Positions 47,147 through 55,444 of a stretch of DNA of 64,000 nt are shown one piece after another. The stretch covers positions 2,232,001 to 2,296,000 of the forward strand of contig NZ_CP029693.1 of NCBI RefSeq assembly GCF_003228315.1, read 5' to 3'. The first letter of the stretch is position 1. Every line of letters begins with the position of its first letter. The translations under genes were made by a program, and so were the position numbers. The stretch is from Pseudomonas putida. Its GTDB lineage: Bacteria; Pseudomonadota; Gammaproteobacteria; Pseudomonadales; Pseudomonadaceae. A model generated the notes under the pieces. It was not told where the DNA came from and ran no database searches. It was given only the letters and a program-made list of their open reading frames with translations.

Positions 47147-47161
47147 CCAAACCCAACCCAC

Positions 47162-47250
47162 TGTAGGAGCGAGCCTGCTCGCGATAGCGGCAGGACAGTC
47201 AAGTAGATGTTGGATGTGATGCCGCCATCGCGAGCAGGCTCGCTCCTACA
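47162..47250. repeat. REP doublet, type A, short linker
   Basis: Inverted type A pair between the hydrolase and codA genes on the same strand. Confidence 0.9.
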
Positions 47251-47332
47251 TTTGAACGACGCACTGGCAAGGACCGCCGCTGCCAAGCTAACTTAGAGGT
47301 ATCGAATACACATTCTGAAAAGGACCCTCCCG

Positions 47333-48577
47333 ATGCTCATCATCAACGCCCGGCTGCGTAATCAGGAAGGTCTGCACGAGCTGCACCTGGAAAACGGCCT
47401 GATCCGCAACATCACCCGGCAAACCGAAGCCCCGACCCTGGGCCCTGATGACCTGGACGCCGGTGGCAATCTGGTGGTGCCGCCCTTCGTCGAGCCGCAC
47501 ATTCACCTCGACGCCACCCTGACCGCCGGCGAGCCGCGTTGGAACATGAGCGGCACCCTGTTCGAGGGCATCGAATGCTGGGGCGAGCGCAAAGTCACCA
47601 TCACCGAGGAAGACACCAAAAACAGGGCGAAGAAGACCATCCAGAATCTCGCCGCCCACGGCATCCAGCATGTGCGCACCCACGTCGATGTGACCGACCC
47701 GCAGTTGACCGCCCTGAAGGCGATGCTCGAAGTGCGCGAGGAAAGCCGTCATCTGGTCGACATGCAAATCGTCGCGTTTCCCCAGGAAGGTATCGAGTCC
47801 TACCGCAATGGCCGGGAGTTGATGAAAGAGGCGATCCGCATGGGCGCGGACGTGGTCGGCGGCATTCCGCATTTCGAGTACACCCGCGACCAGGGCGTCA
47901 GTTCGGTGAAGTTCCTGATGGACCTGGCCGAGCGCACCGGCTGCCTGGTGGATGTGCATTGCGATGAAACCGACGACCCGCACTCACGCTTTCTCGAGGT
48001 GCTGGCCGAGGAAGCGCGCAGCCGCGACATGGGTTCGCGGGTCACCGCCAGCCACACCACGGCCATGGGCTCCTACGACAACGCCTACTGCGCAAAACTG
48101 TTCCGCCTGCTCGGGCATTCGGGCATCAGTTTTGTTTCCTGCCCCACCGAAAGCATTCACCTGCAAGGGCGCTTTGACAACTTCCCCAAACGCCGGGGCG
48201 TGACCCGGGTCAACGAGTTGCTCGAAGCGGGCATGAACGTGTGTTTTGGCCAGGACTCGATCGTCGACCCGTGGTATCCGCTGGGTAACGGCAACATCCT
48301 GCGGGTCCTTGAAGCCGGCCTGCATATTTGCCATATGCTGGGCTATCGCAACCTGCAAAGCGCGCTGGACCTGGTCACCGACAACAGCGCCAAAGCCATG
48401 GCCCTGGGTGATCGTTACGGCCTTGTCGCGGGTCGGCCGGCGAATCTGCTGATTCTGTCGGCGGAGAGTGACTACGAGGTGATCCGCAGCCAGGGGTTGC
48501 CGCTGTACTCGATTCGTGGCGGCAAGGTGTTGATGAAGCGGACGATGCCGGTGGTGGAGTTCGGTGGTCTGAGCTGA
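47333..48577 (+). CDS. codA: Cytosine deaminase
   Basis: 414 residues from the ATG at 47333, with AAAAGGA upstream. It is an amidohydrolase-fold enzyme with iron or zinc ligands in PHIHLDATLT (His-x-His), HCDETDD and the Asp of FGQDSIVDPWYPLGNGN; SHTTAMGS is also as in E. coli CodA. It deaminates cytosine to uracil and ammonia in the cytoplasm for pyrimidine salvage or nitrogen supply. A cytosine permease (codB) is not next to it, unlike in E. coli. The REP doublet beyond the stop separates it from the convergent DapF-like gene. Confidence 0.94.
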   Translation: MLIINARLRNQEGLHELHLENGLIRNITRQTEAPTLGPDDLDAGGNLVVPPFVEPHIHLDATLTAGEPRWNMSGTLFEGIECWGERKVTITEEDTKNRAKKTIQNLAAHGIQHVRTHVDVTDPQLTALKAMLEVREESRHLVDMQIVAFPQEGIESYRNGRELMKEAIRMGADVVGGIPHFEYTRDQGVSSVKFLMDLAERTGCLVDVHCDETDDPHSRFLEVLAEEARSRDMGSRVTASHTTAMGSYDNAYCAKLFRLLGHSGISFVSCPTESIHLQGRFDNFPKRRGVTRVNELLEAGMNVCFGQDSIVDPWYPLGNGNILRVLEAGLHICHMLGYRNLQSALDLVTDNSAKAMALGDRYGLVAGRPANLLILSAESDYEVIRSQGLPLYSIRGGKVLMKRTMPVVEFGGLS

Positions 48578-48601
48578 AATCTGCAGTGACCGGACTGGCC
48601 C

Positions 48602-48679
48602 CTTCGCGAGCAGGCTCGCTCCCACATTGGTGATGTGCCGTACACAGATCCCTTGTGGGAGCGAGCCTGCTCGCGAAGG
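48602..48679. repeat. REP doublet, type A, reversed orientation
   Basis: Here the two REP arms face the other way (CGCGAGCAGGCTCGCTCCCA first), so the pair is arranged tail to tail around a linker of about 24 bases. It lies between convergent genes. Confidence 0.88.
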
Positions 48680-48690
48680 CTATTTCGAAA

Positions 48691-49683
48691 TCACTCGACA
48701 AATCGAGCCGTACCAAACAGGCTGACCCGCCTCAATTCCCCCCGCTCTTCCTCCAACAAAACCGGCGCCGTCCCACCCGGCATCACCACCCTCACCTCCC
48801 CGGCCTTCACCCAGCCCACCCGCCACGCCGCACAGGCCACCGCGGTGGCGCTGGTTCCTGATGAAGCCGTCGGACCTTCACCCCGTTCAAACACCCGCGC
48901 AATCACCCGTTGCCCGGCTTCGTGCGTCGCCCATTGCAAATTGATCCCCGCCGGACACGGCCGGCCGGCCCCCGCCGGCATGGCATAGGCAATGCGGGTC
49001 AAGCCTTCGCCCAACACCGGCTCGCGCATCTGCTCATTGCTCGGCAGCGCGTCGATGCTATCGACCAGCGTCACGCAATGGGGATTACCCACCCGGGCGA
49101 ACTGGCTGCGCGACCAGAGGTCATTGAGTGCCGACAAGGGTTGCACATGGCTGAGTTCGCGACCGTTCATCAGCACCGTTTCAACACCCACGGCGCTGAC
49201 CGCCGACGGCCCGAACCCAGGGCGACCAAGGTCGAGCCAGAACCCGTTCACACCCTCGACCTGCGCCGCCTTCACCGAGGTTTCCCCCGGCGATGGCACA
49301 TCGGCCTTGTCATGATGAACCCTGAGCACACAGGCCTCATCCTCGGTCAAAAGCCCCAGATCACTCAGCGCCTGGGAGAAAATCGTCAGGCCGTTGCCAC
49401 TGCGCTCGGCCAGGGTGCCGTCGGTGTTGACGATCAACAGATCAAAGGGCGGCGACGACTGGAACGGGCCGACCAACAGACCATCGCTGCGATGTTCCTT
49501 GCTGCCGGGCGGTTGCGTGCCCGGTGCCCACGAGCAGCAGGCTTCAATGGCAGCCAGCGCCCAGCCCTCGCGGTTTTGAGCGGCAGCGCTGGCCTGATCG
49601 GGTAACGCGATGCCCTGTTGGCGCAATTCTTCCGGCGCCGCGACCATATAGATATTGCCCCGTGCATCGTACATCCGCGCCAT
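48691..49683 (-). CDS. DapF-like protein lacking catalytic cysteines
   Basis: 330 residues from the ATG at 49683, with GGGGAGG upstream. The fold motifs of diaminopimelate epimerase are present: LLIVNTDGTLAERSGNG near residues 83-98, VGNPHCVTLVD, and FERGEGPTASSGTSATAV near 267-280. DapF uses two cysteines, in ECGNG and ACGSG type motifs; here both positions are serine (RSGNG and TASSGTSA). The protein should therefore not be a classical epimerase. It may be another isomerase or a binding protein of the PhzF/DapF superfamily. It is divergent from the MFS gene (168-bp gap). Confidence 0.82.
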   Translation of the reverse strand: MARMYDARGNIYMVAAPEELRQQGIALPDQASAAAQNREGWALAAIEACCSWAPGTQPPGSKEHRSDGLLVGPFQSSPPFDLLIVNTDGTLAERSGNGLTIFSQALSDLGLLTEDEACVLRVHHDKADVPSPGETSVKAAQVEGVNGFWLDLGRPGFGPSAVSAVGVETVLMNGRELSHVQPLSALNDLWSRSQFARVGNPHCVTLVDSIDALPSNEQMREPVLGEGLTRIAYAMPAGAGRPCPAGINLQWATHEAGQRVIARVFERGEGPTASSGTSATAVACAAWRVGWVKAGEVRVVMPGGTAPVLLEEERGELRRVSLFGTARFVE

Positions 49684-49851
49684 GGCGCCTCCCCGCTGTC
49701 CTGTTCGAAAGGCCTCAACATATCGCGAAACACATCATGGCTGTGCAAGGATGTCAGCTTTCTGGAACGCACAAACGCCAGGTCCGTGATCGAACCCACA
49801 CCGCTCGATCACGGTCCCAACGGGACGCGAAGTTTTATGCCAAGGATCGAT

Positions 49852-51003
49852 ATGACCAACCTCAACACCCAGACCTCATTCGTGCCCGGGCGCCTGGAGC
49901 AGATGTCCACGCGCGTCGCCTTTTTCATCGCCGGCGCAGGTATTGCCGCATGGGCGCCGCTGGTGCCGTACGCCAAGGCCCGCGCCGGGCTGGATGAAGG
50001 CACCCTCGGCCTGTTGCTGCTGTGCCTTGGCGTGGGTTCGATCCTGGCGATGCCCCTGGCCGGGATCCTCGCCACGCGCTTCGGCTGCCGCAAGGTGGCA
50101 ACCGGCGGCACCCTGCTGATCTGCATCGCCCTGCCGTTGCTGGCGACGGTGTCGTCGGCGCCGGCGCTGATCGCGGCGCTGTTCATCTTTGGTGCCGGCC
50201 TGGGCACGGTGGATTCGACGGTGAACCTGCAAGCGGTGATCGTCGAGCGGGCCAGCGGCAAGAACATGATGTCGGGCTTCCATGGCATGTTCAGCCTCGG
50301 CGGGATCGTCGGCGCGGCCGGTGTCAGTGGCTTGCTTGGCCTCGGGCTGTCGCCGCTGGGCGCCATGCTGGTGGTGATCGTCCTGCTGCTGATCGCGCTG
50401 GCGAAGGCGGCGCCGCATCTGTTGCCCTACGCCAGCGAAAGTTCGGGACCGGCGTTCGCCGTCCCCCACGGCATCGTGCTGTTCATCGGCGGCATGTGCT
50501 TCATCGTGTTCCTCGCCGAAGGGGCGGCGCTGGACTGGAGCGCGGTGTTTTTGGCGCAGGAACGCGGGATCGACACGGCCTATGCCGGCTTGGGCTATGC
50601 GGCGTTTGCGCTGACCATGACGGCGGGACGCCTGACCGGTGATTCGATCGTGCGCCGATTGGGTGCGACGCGGGTGATGGTCTTCGGTGGCCTGTTGGCG
50701 GCGTTCGGCCTATGCCTGGCGACCTTCGTCCCAAGCTGGCAAGCGGCGCTGGTGGGCTATGCCCTGCTGGGTGCCGGTTGTTCGAACATCGTTCCGGTGC
50801 TGTATACGGCGGTGGGCAAGCAGACGGTCATGCCGGAAAGCATCGCCGTGCCGGCCATTACCACCCTGGGTTATGCGGGGATTCTCGCCGGGCCCGCGGT
50901 GATAGGGTTCGTCGCCCATGCCGCGAGTTTGAGTTTTGCCTTTGGGTTGATGGCGGTGTTGCTGATCGCGGTGGCGATTGGCGGGAAAGTATTGAAGGTG
51001 TAG
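49852..51003 (+). CDS. MFS transporter
   Basis: 383 residues from the ATG at 49852, 6 nt after AAGGA; an ATG five codons upstream is less well placed. About twelve membrane segments are present. The loop motif after helix 2 is GILATRFGCRKVATGG and DSTVNLQAVIVERASG occurs in helix 5, as in YbjJ-like sugar or drug carriers. The stop codon TAG at 51001-51003 is part of the REP arm beginning at 50999 (GTGTAGGAG), so the C-terminal GKVLKV may have been reshaped by that element. The substrate is unknown. The convergent neighbour is fecA. Confidence 0.88.
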   Translation: MTNLNTQTSFVPGRLEQMSTRVAFFIAGAGIAAWAPLVPYAKARAGLDEGTLGLLLLCLGVGSILAMPLAGILATRFGCRKVATGGTLLICIALPLLATVSSAPALIAALFIFGAGLGTVDSTVNLQAVIVERASGKNMMSGFHGMFSLGGIVGAAGVSGLLGLGLSPLGAMLVVIVLLLIALAKAAPHLLPYASESSGPAFAVPHGIVLFIGGMCFIVFLAEGAALDWSAVFLAQERGIDTAYAGLGYAAFALTMTAGRLTGDSIVRRLGATRVMVFGGLLAAFGLCLATFVPSWQAALVGYALLGAGCSNIVPVLYTAVGKQTVMPESIAVPAITTLGYAGILAGPAVIGFVAHAASLSFAFGLMAVLLIAVAIGGKVLKV

Positions 51004-51099
51004 GAGCGAGCCTGCTCGCGATGGTGGTCAACGATAACGCTGGCAGCCTGACTCCCCGCGGTGTCCTTGCGTCCATCGCGAGCAGGCTCGCTCCTACAG
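50999..51099. repeat. REP doublet, type A, 101-bp long-linker class
   Basis: Inverted REP pair with the long linker. Its first bases provide the stop codon of the MFS gene; it separates that gene from the convergent fecA. Confidence 0.92.
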
Positions 51100-51149
51100 T
51101 GGGTCCGTGTCGAACACAAATCTGCCCGCGATGGGGTCACCTCGGTCTG

Positions 51150-53576
51150 TCAGAACCCAACGCTGGCCTGCACGAAGAACGTGCGCGGCGCACCCACGTA
51201 CATGCCCGAGTTGTTGTCGCTGGAACGGGTGAAGTACTGCTTGTCGAAGATGTTCTTCACCCCGGCGCCGACTTTCAGGTTCGACACCGAAGGCCCGAAG
51301 TCATAGCCGCTGCGCACGTTCCAGGTGACATAACCCGGAATGTCGCCGTACTGGCCATCAGCAGTACCTTGCGTGATGTAGTTGTTGCTGAAGCTGCCGT
51401 CGGCGTTGACCGCCACACCCGGCGAGCGCTGTTGGGACTGGGCAAACGCGTCGACGTTGTACGTCCAGCGGTTGATGTCGTAACGCAGGCCGACCGTCGC
51501 CACCTGACGCGAGTAGAACGGCAGGTCACGGCCCTTGAAGTCCGGAATGTCCCCTTCATACACGGCGCGGGTGTAAGTGAACCCGGCGTTGGCGGTCAGG
51601 CCTTCCAGGCGCGGATCCAGTGCCGCCATGTCGTAGTGCACCGAGGTCTCGATACCCCGGTGGGTGGTCGCGCCGAGGTTGGTCCAGCCGGCATCGTTGC
51701 TGATGTACTGCAACTCTTTATCGAAGTCGATGTAGAACAGCGTCACTTCACCGCCCCACACGTCATCGTTGTAGCGCGTGCCGATCTCGTAGGTCTTGGC
51801 CTTTTCCGGCTCCAGGCCGTTGGCCGTTTCGTTACCCACGCCGCCCTGGCCGAGCTGGAAGTACTGCAACGCACCGAACGAAGTCTCGTAGTTGGCGAAC
51901 AGCTTCCACGCTTCGGACATGTGATACATCACGCTCAACGCCGGCAGCGGCTCGTTGCTCTCGATGCTGCGGCGTTTTTCCGGCACCGGCTTGCCGGCGG
52001 TGTCGAGCACCGGGCGGTCGTGCCATTCGGTCTGGATATGTTCGAAACGCACCCCCGGGGTGATGGTCCAGTTGCCGACATCGATCTTGTTGTCGATGTA
52101 GGCCGCGTGAGCTTCAGTGCCACCAGTACGGTCCTGGTACACGTGGCCGTCCGAGGTCTTGGTCACCACCGGCTCGTTGGCGCCGTTCAAAGCCAGGCGG
52201 CTGGCTTGCTCGTGCATGCCTTCCTTGAGGTAGCGATAACCGACACTGACTTCCTGGGTGGTTGGACCCACGTCGAACACATGGGACACCCGCGGTTCGA
52301 TGCCGTAGGTGTAGTAGGTACGCGGGAACGAGCCGAGGGTCTTCTGGTCGCGGGCGGCGATGTTGCTGCCACGGAAGCTGTCGGTGTAGTAGGTCAGCAC
52401 TTCGGCCTGGGTACGGTCGTCGAGCTGGCGGATCCACTTGAACGACACGTCCTTGCGGCGGCCGCTGAAGTTGTCGTTGTTGCGGTCGGACTGGAACGGA
52501 TCGGCGTCGTACTGCGCCTGGGTCAAACCGCCGGGCATGTCGGCGCTGGCGTCGTAGTAGTGAAAGTTCAGGCTGAAATCGTCGACGTCGGTGGGCGCCC
52601 AGTGAGTCTTGAGGAGCACGTCGTCGATGTCGTTGCCGTTATTACGTTCGCGGTAACCGTTGCCGTTCACCCCGGAATACAACAGCGCCACGCCGATACC
52701 GTTGTCGGCGGTGCCGCCCATGAACGCGGTGTCGATGTGCTTCCAGCCACCGTGCTGGGACGTCTCCAGAGTGGTGCCGATTTCAGCCGAGGCTTTTTCC
52801 GGGATGGCCCGGGTCACGAAGTTGATCACCCCACCCACGTTCTGCGGCCCATAACGCACGGAACCGGCACCGCGCACCACGTCGATGCTGTCGAGGTTGC
52901 CGGAGGAAATCGGTGCCATGGACAGTTGAGGCTGGCCGTACGGGGCGAAGGCTGCCGGCACGCCATCGATCAGGATGGTGGAGCGTGGCGACAGGCGCGA
53001 GGTCAGGCCACGCACGCCGACGTTGAGGGAAATATCACTGCCGCCGGTGCCGTTGGCGTCCTGCACCTGCACACCCGGTACGCGCTTGAGCACATCGCCG
53101 ACGTTCATCGCGCCCTGCTCGACCATCGCCTCGCGACGGATCACGGTCCGCGCGCCAGGGTGGTTCTGGACCAGCGCGGCATCGGCATCGTCGAGCCAGT
53201 CGCCGACCACCTTGATGTCGGTCGCGCCCAGTTCCAGCGCACCACCGGCCGCCTGGGTCGGCGCCGGCATCAGGGTCACCGAACCTTCATCGATCGAGTA
53301 CTGCAGGCCGCTGCCTTGCAGCAATTGACGCAGCGCTTCTTCCGGCGAAAGATTGCCGTCCACCGCCGGAGCTTGCTTGCCGGCCACCAGGTCAGGGCTG
53401 AAAAACACCTGCAACGAGGTTTGCTGGCCCAGCTGAGTCAAGGCCTGGCCCAAGGGTTGCGCCTGGATATGAATGGCGTCGGCGGCGAATACTTGAGGCA
53501 TCGCGACGTTGACCGCCAGCGCGAGCGCCAGCGGCAACCAAGGGAAGGTTGGGGTAAGAGCGGTGGATTTTTTCAC
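51150..53576 (-). CDS. fecA: TonB-dependent ferric citrate receptor
   Basis: 808 residues from the GTG at 53576. A signal peptide (to about residue 32, ending QVFAAD) leads to an STN signalling domain (residues 33-105) that talks to FecR. The plug has VVGDWLDDADAALVQNHPGA and NVGVRGLTSRLSPRSTILID, and FAPYGQPQLSMAPIS and VRYGPQNVGGVINFVTRAIP, all as in E. coli FecA. The 22-strand barrel ends in the usual Phe. It imports iron as ferric dicitrate across the outer membrane and reports substrate binding to the sigma factor system. It is the last gene of fecI-fecR-fecA. The inner-membrane transporter genes fecBCDE are not in the window. Confidence 0.95.
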   Translation of the reverse strand: MKKSTALTPTFPWLPLALALAVNVAMPQVFAADAIHIQAQPLGQALTQLGQQTSLQVFFSPDLVAGKQAPAVDGNLSPEEALRQLLQGSGLQYSIDEGSVTLMPAPTQAAGGALELGATDIKVVGDWLDDADAALVQNHPGARTVIRREAMVEQGAMNVGDVLKRVPGVQVQDANGTGGSDISLNVGVRGLTSRLSPRSTILIDGVPAAFAPYGQPQLSMAPISSGNLDSIDVVRGAGSVRYGPQNVGGVINFVTRAIPEKASAEIGTTLETSQHGGWKHIDTAFMGGTADNGIGVALLYSGVNGNGYRERNNGNDIDDVLLKTHWAPTDVDDFSLNFHYYDASADMPGGLTQAQYDADPFQSDRNNDNFSGRRKDVSFKWIRQLDDRTQAEVLTYYTDSFRGSNIAARDQKTLGSFPRTYYTYGIEPRVSHVFDVGPTTQEVSVGYRYLKEGMHEQASRLALNGANEPVVTKTSDGHVYQDRTGGTEAHAAYIDNKIDVGNWTITPGVRFEHIQTEWHDRPVLDTAGKPVPEKRRSIESNEPLPALSVMYHMSEAWKLFANYETSFGALQYFQLGQGGVGNETANGLEPEKAKTYEIGTRYNDDVWGGEVTLFYIDFDKELQYISNDAGWTNLGATTHRGIETSVHYDMAALDPRLEGLTANAGFTYTRAVYEGDIPDFKGRDLPFYSRQVATVGLRYDINRWTYNVDAFAQSQQRSPGVAVNADGSFSNNYITQGTADGQYGDIPGYVTWNVRSGYDFGPSVSNLKVGAGVKNIFDKQYFTRSSDNNSGMYVGAPRTFFVQASVGF

Positions 53577-53674
53577 GTCGAACGTATTCCTGTGGATCGC
53601 AAGAGTGTGCGCTTGTTAATGCAAACCAGTTGCAGTTGAACAGGAAGACGATGAACTCGAAAAAAACCTGAATT

Positions 53675-54658
53675 TTATTTTGAAATTATTTCCTGGCTGC
53701 CGTCATCGAGGGTGCGCACGGCCACCGGCAGGATGCTCGGCAGGGCCTTGAGCAGCGCATCGGTGTTGTCGGACTTGAACACGCTGGTCAGGCGCAGATT
53801 GCCCACTGCCGCGCTGGCGACCTTCAGTGGCTTGTCCCGATAACGCGACACCTGCTCGGCGACATCGCTCAGGCTGGCGTTGTTGAACACCAGTTTGCCG
53901 CTGCGCCAGGCCGTCATCTCGGCGGGATTGACCGCATAGGCCGCCGCGACCTTGCCCTGGGCATCGACATGGGTACCCAGGCCCGCGGTCAGGCTGATGA
54001 AATCATTGTCGGGTGCCGAGCGAGCCTGGACTTTCACCGTGCCCTGCTCCACCACCACCCGCGTGTCGGCGCTGCCCCGGCGTACATCGAAGCGCGTGCC
54101 GGTGACCGTAACCTTGCCATTGCCGGCCTCGACCACGAACGGTCGGCTGCTGTCGTGCTGAACGCTGAACATCGCCTCGCCTTCGCTCAGTTCGATGCCG
54201 CGTCGGTTCTTGTCAAAGCGCACCTGAATCCGGCTGCGGCTGTCCAGATCGATGGTCGAACCGTCCGGCAGGGCCACCTGGCGGCGTTCGCCCAGGGCGG
54301 TGGAAAACTCGGCCGTGTAAGGCGAGGGATGATTCAGGCCGCTGAAAAGCCCGAGGCCAAGCGCCACCGCCACCACACTGGCTGCCACCGCATAGCGCAG
54401 GACTGGCCGGCGTTTGGGGCGCACCGGCGCCTCTTCGCACAGCGCCAGCAGACGCGCCGACGGCACCAGGTCAGCGGCTTTCCAGACGTTCTGCAGGCAT
54501 TCGAATTCGGTTCGGTGTTGGGGGTGTTCGTCCAGCCAGGTTTCAAATTGGCGATACACGTCGACATCGACCGCAGCTTCCTGCAAACGCACAAACCACC
54601 GCGCCGCGTCATCGCGAACTGCTGTTTGCCCGCACGCACAATCACGAGTATCCATCAT
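53675..54658 (-). CDS. fecR: FecR-type anti-sigma factor
   Basis: 327 residues from the ATG at 54658, 7 nt after AGGA. The cytoplasmic anti-sigma part (RDDAARWFVRLQEA) is followed by a membrane helix near residues 88-106 (YAVAASVVAVALGLGLFSGL). The periplasmic FecR domain carries ERRQVALPDGSTIDLDSRS and VTVTGTRFDVRR. A C-terminal STN-like part interacts with the signalling domain of FecA. It passes the outer-membrane signal to FecI and, as in E. coli, may also be needed for FecI activity. It lies between fecI (79-bp gap) and fecA (98-bp gap). Confidence 0.95.
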   Translation of the reverse strand: MMDTRDCACGQTAVRDDAARWFVRLQEAAVDVDVYRQFETWLDEHPQHRTEFECLQNVWKAADLVPSARLLALCEEAPVRPKRRPVLRYAVAASVVAVALGLGLFSGLNHPSPYTAEFSTALGERRQVALPDGSTIDLDSRSRIQVRFDKNRRGIELSEGEAMFSVQHDSSRPFVVEAGNGKVTVTGTRFDVRRGSADTRVVVEQGTVKVQARSAPDNDFISLTAGLGTHVDAQGKVAAAYAVNPAEMTAWRSGKLVFNNASLSDVAEQVSRYRDKPLKVASAAVGNLRLTSVFKSDNTDALLKALPSILPVAVRTLDDGSQEIISK

Positions 54659-54737
54659 GGAAGTTCCTGTTTGGCCGGGGATGAAAAGGTATGAAAGACC
54701 TGCCTTCGGTGGCGTCCGGGAAAAGCACTGCACGTCA

Positions 54738-55247
54738 TTATTGCAGCCCTTCCAGGCGGTCCCGCAGATGCCGCAGGGTGCGGATCATATACTTTTCCAC
54801 CATATTCTTGGTCAGTCCCAGGCGTTCGGCGATTTCCGCCTGGGTCAGGCCTTCGATCTTCTGCCAGACAAACACCTTGCGGCAGTTGATCGGAAGCTCG
54901 GTGAGCGCCTGCTCGATGGAATCAGCCAACTGGATCGCATGCATGTAATGCTCCGGGTCGCCGGAAGACGACACACTGAGATCGATCGCCTCAGACTCCA
55001 TGGCGCCCCGCCGTTCCTCTCGCCGATCCTCACGCCTATAAGCATCCACCGCGATATTGCGCGCGGTCTGGTGCAGATAAGCCCGCGGTTGCGCAACCGC
55101 CGCCGAATCGGATTCGAGCACGCGCACAAAAGTGTCGTGAGCCAGATCCTCGGCCTGCGAGCGATTTCTCAGGCGACGGGTCCAGGTCCCGACCAACTCT
55201 TCGTAGTGTTCGAAAAAGCCGTGTCTGCGGGGCAACTTGAGGGTCAT
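54738..55247 (-). CDS. fecI: ECF sigma factor FecI
   Basis: 169 residues from the ATG at 55247. Region 2 has RSQAEDLAHDTFVRVLE and the AYLHQTARNIAVDAYRR helix; region 4 has LPINCRKVFVWQKIEGLTQA and EIAERLGLTKNMVEKYMIR. It belongs to the iron-starvation group of ECF sigma factors and directs RNA polymerase to the promoter of fecA. It is controlled by FecR and, in relatives, by Fur in response to iron. A weak Fur-like site lies just upstream (55275-55293). The longer frame upstream into the REP element is not used. Confidence 0.95.
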   Translation of the reverse strand: MTLKLPRRHGFFEHYEELVGTWTRRLRNRSQAEDLAHDTFVRVLESDSAAVAQPRAYLHQTARNIAVDAYRREDRREERRGAMESEAIDLSVSSSGDPEHYMHAIQLADSIEQALTELPINCRKVFVWQKIEGLTQAEIAERLGLTKNMVEKYMIRTLRHLRDRLEGLQ

Positions 55248-55274
55248 TGCGGCGTGCTGTTTAAACGGGGCGTG

Positions 55275-55293
55275 AATAGTAATGCTTCGTATT
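55275..55293 (-). promoter_or_regulatory. Possible weak Fur box upstream of fecI
   Basis: AATAGTAATGCTTCGTATT has the general 9-1-9 shape of a Fur box (GATAATGATAATCATTATC) with about ten matches, mainly the AATA and TATT ends. By eye it is weak; its position, 28 bases before the fecI start, is right for iron control. Confidence 0.3.
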
Positions 55294-55326
55294 AACTTGA
55301 AGCAATGACTTCCCGTCGCCCCTCCC

Positions 55327-55427
55327 CGTAGGAGCGAGCCTGCTCGCGATGGACGACAGAACACCGCGGGGTGCCAGACTGCCAGCGTTATCGTTGACGA
55401 CCATCGCGAGCAGGCTCGCTCCTACAG
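55327..55427. repeat. REP doublet, type A, 101-bp long-linker class
   Basis: Inverted REP pair with a diverged long linker (contains GCGTTATCGTTGACGAC), between fecI and the GntR-type gene. Confidence 0.9.
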
Positions 55428-55444
55428 GAACCCTGAGGCGCCAG

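Noticed and set aside
50712..53639. A 975-codon plus-strand frame over fecA
   Set aside because: It runs from the MFS gene through a REP element into antisense fecA; it has no domain and fecA is clear on the other strand.
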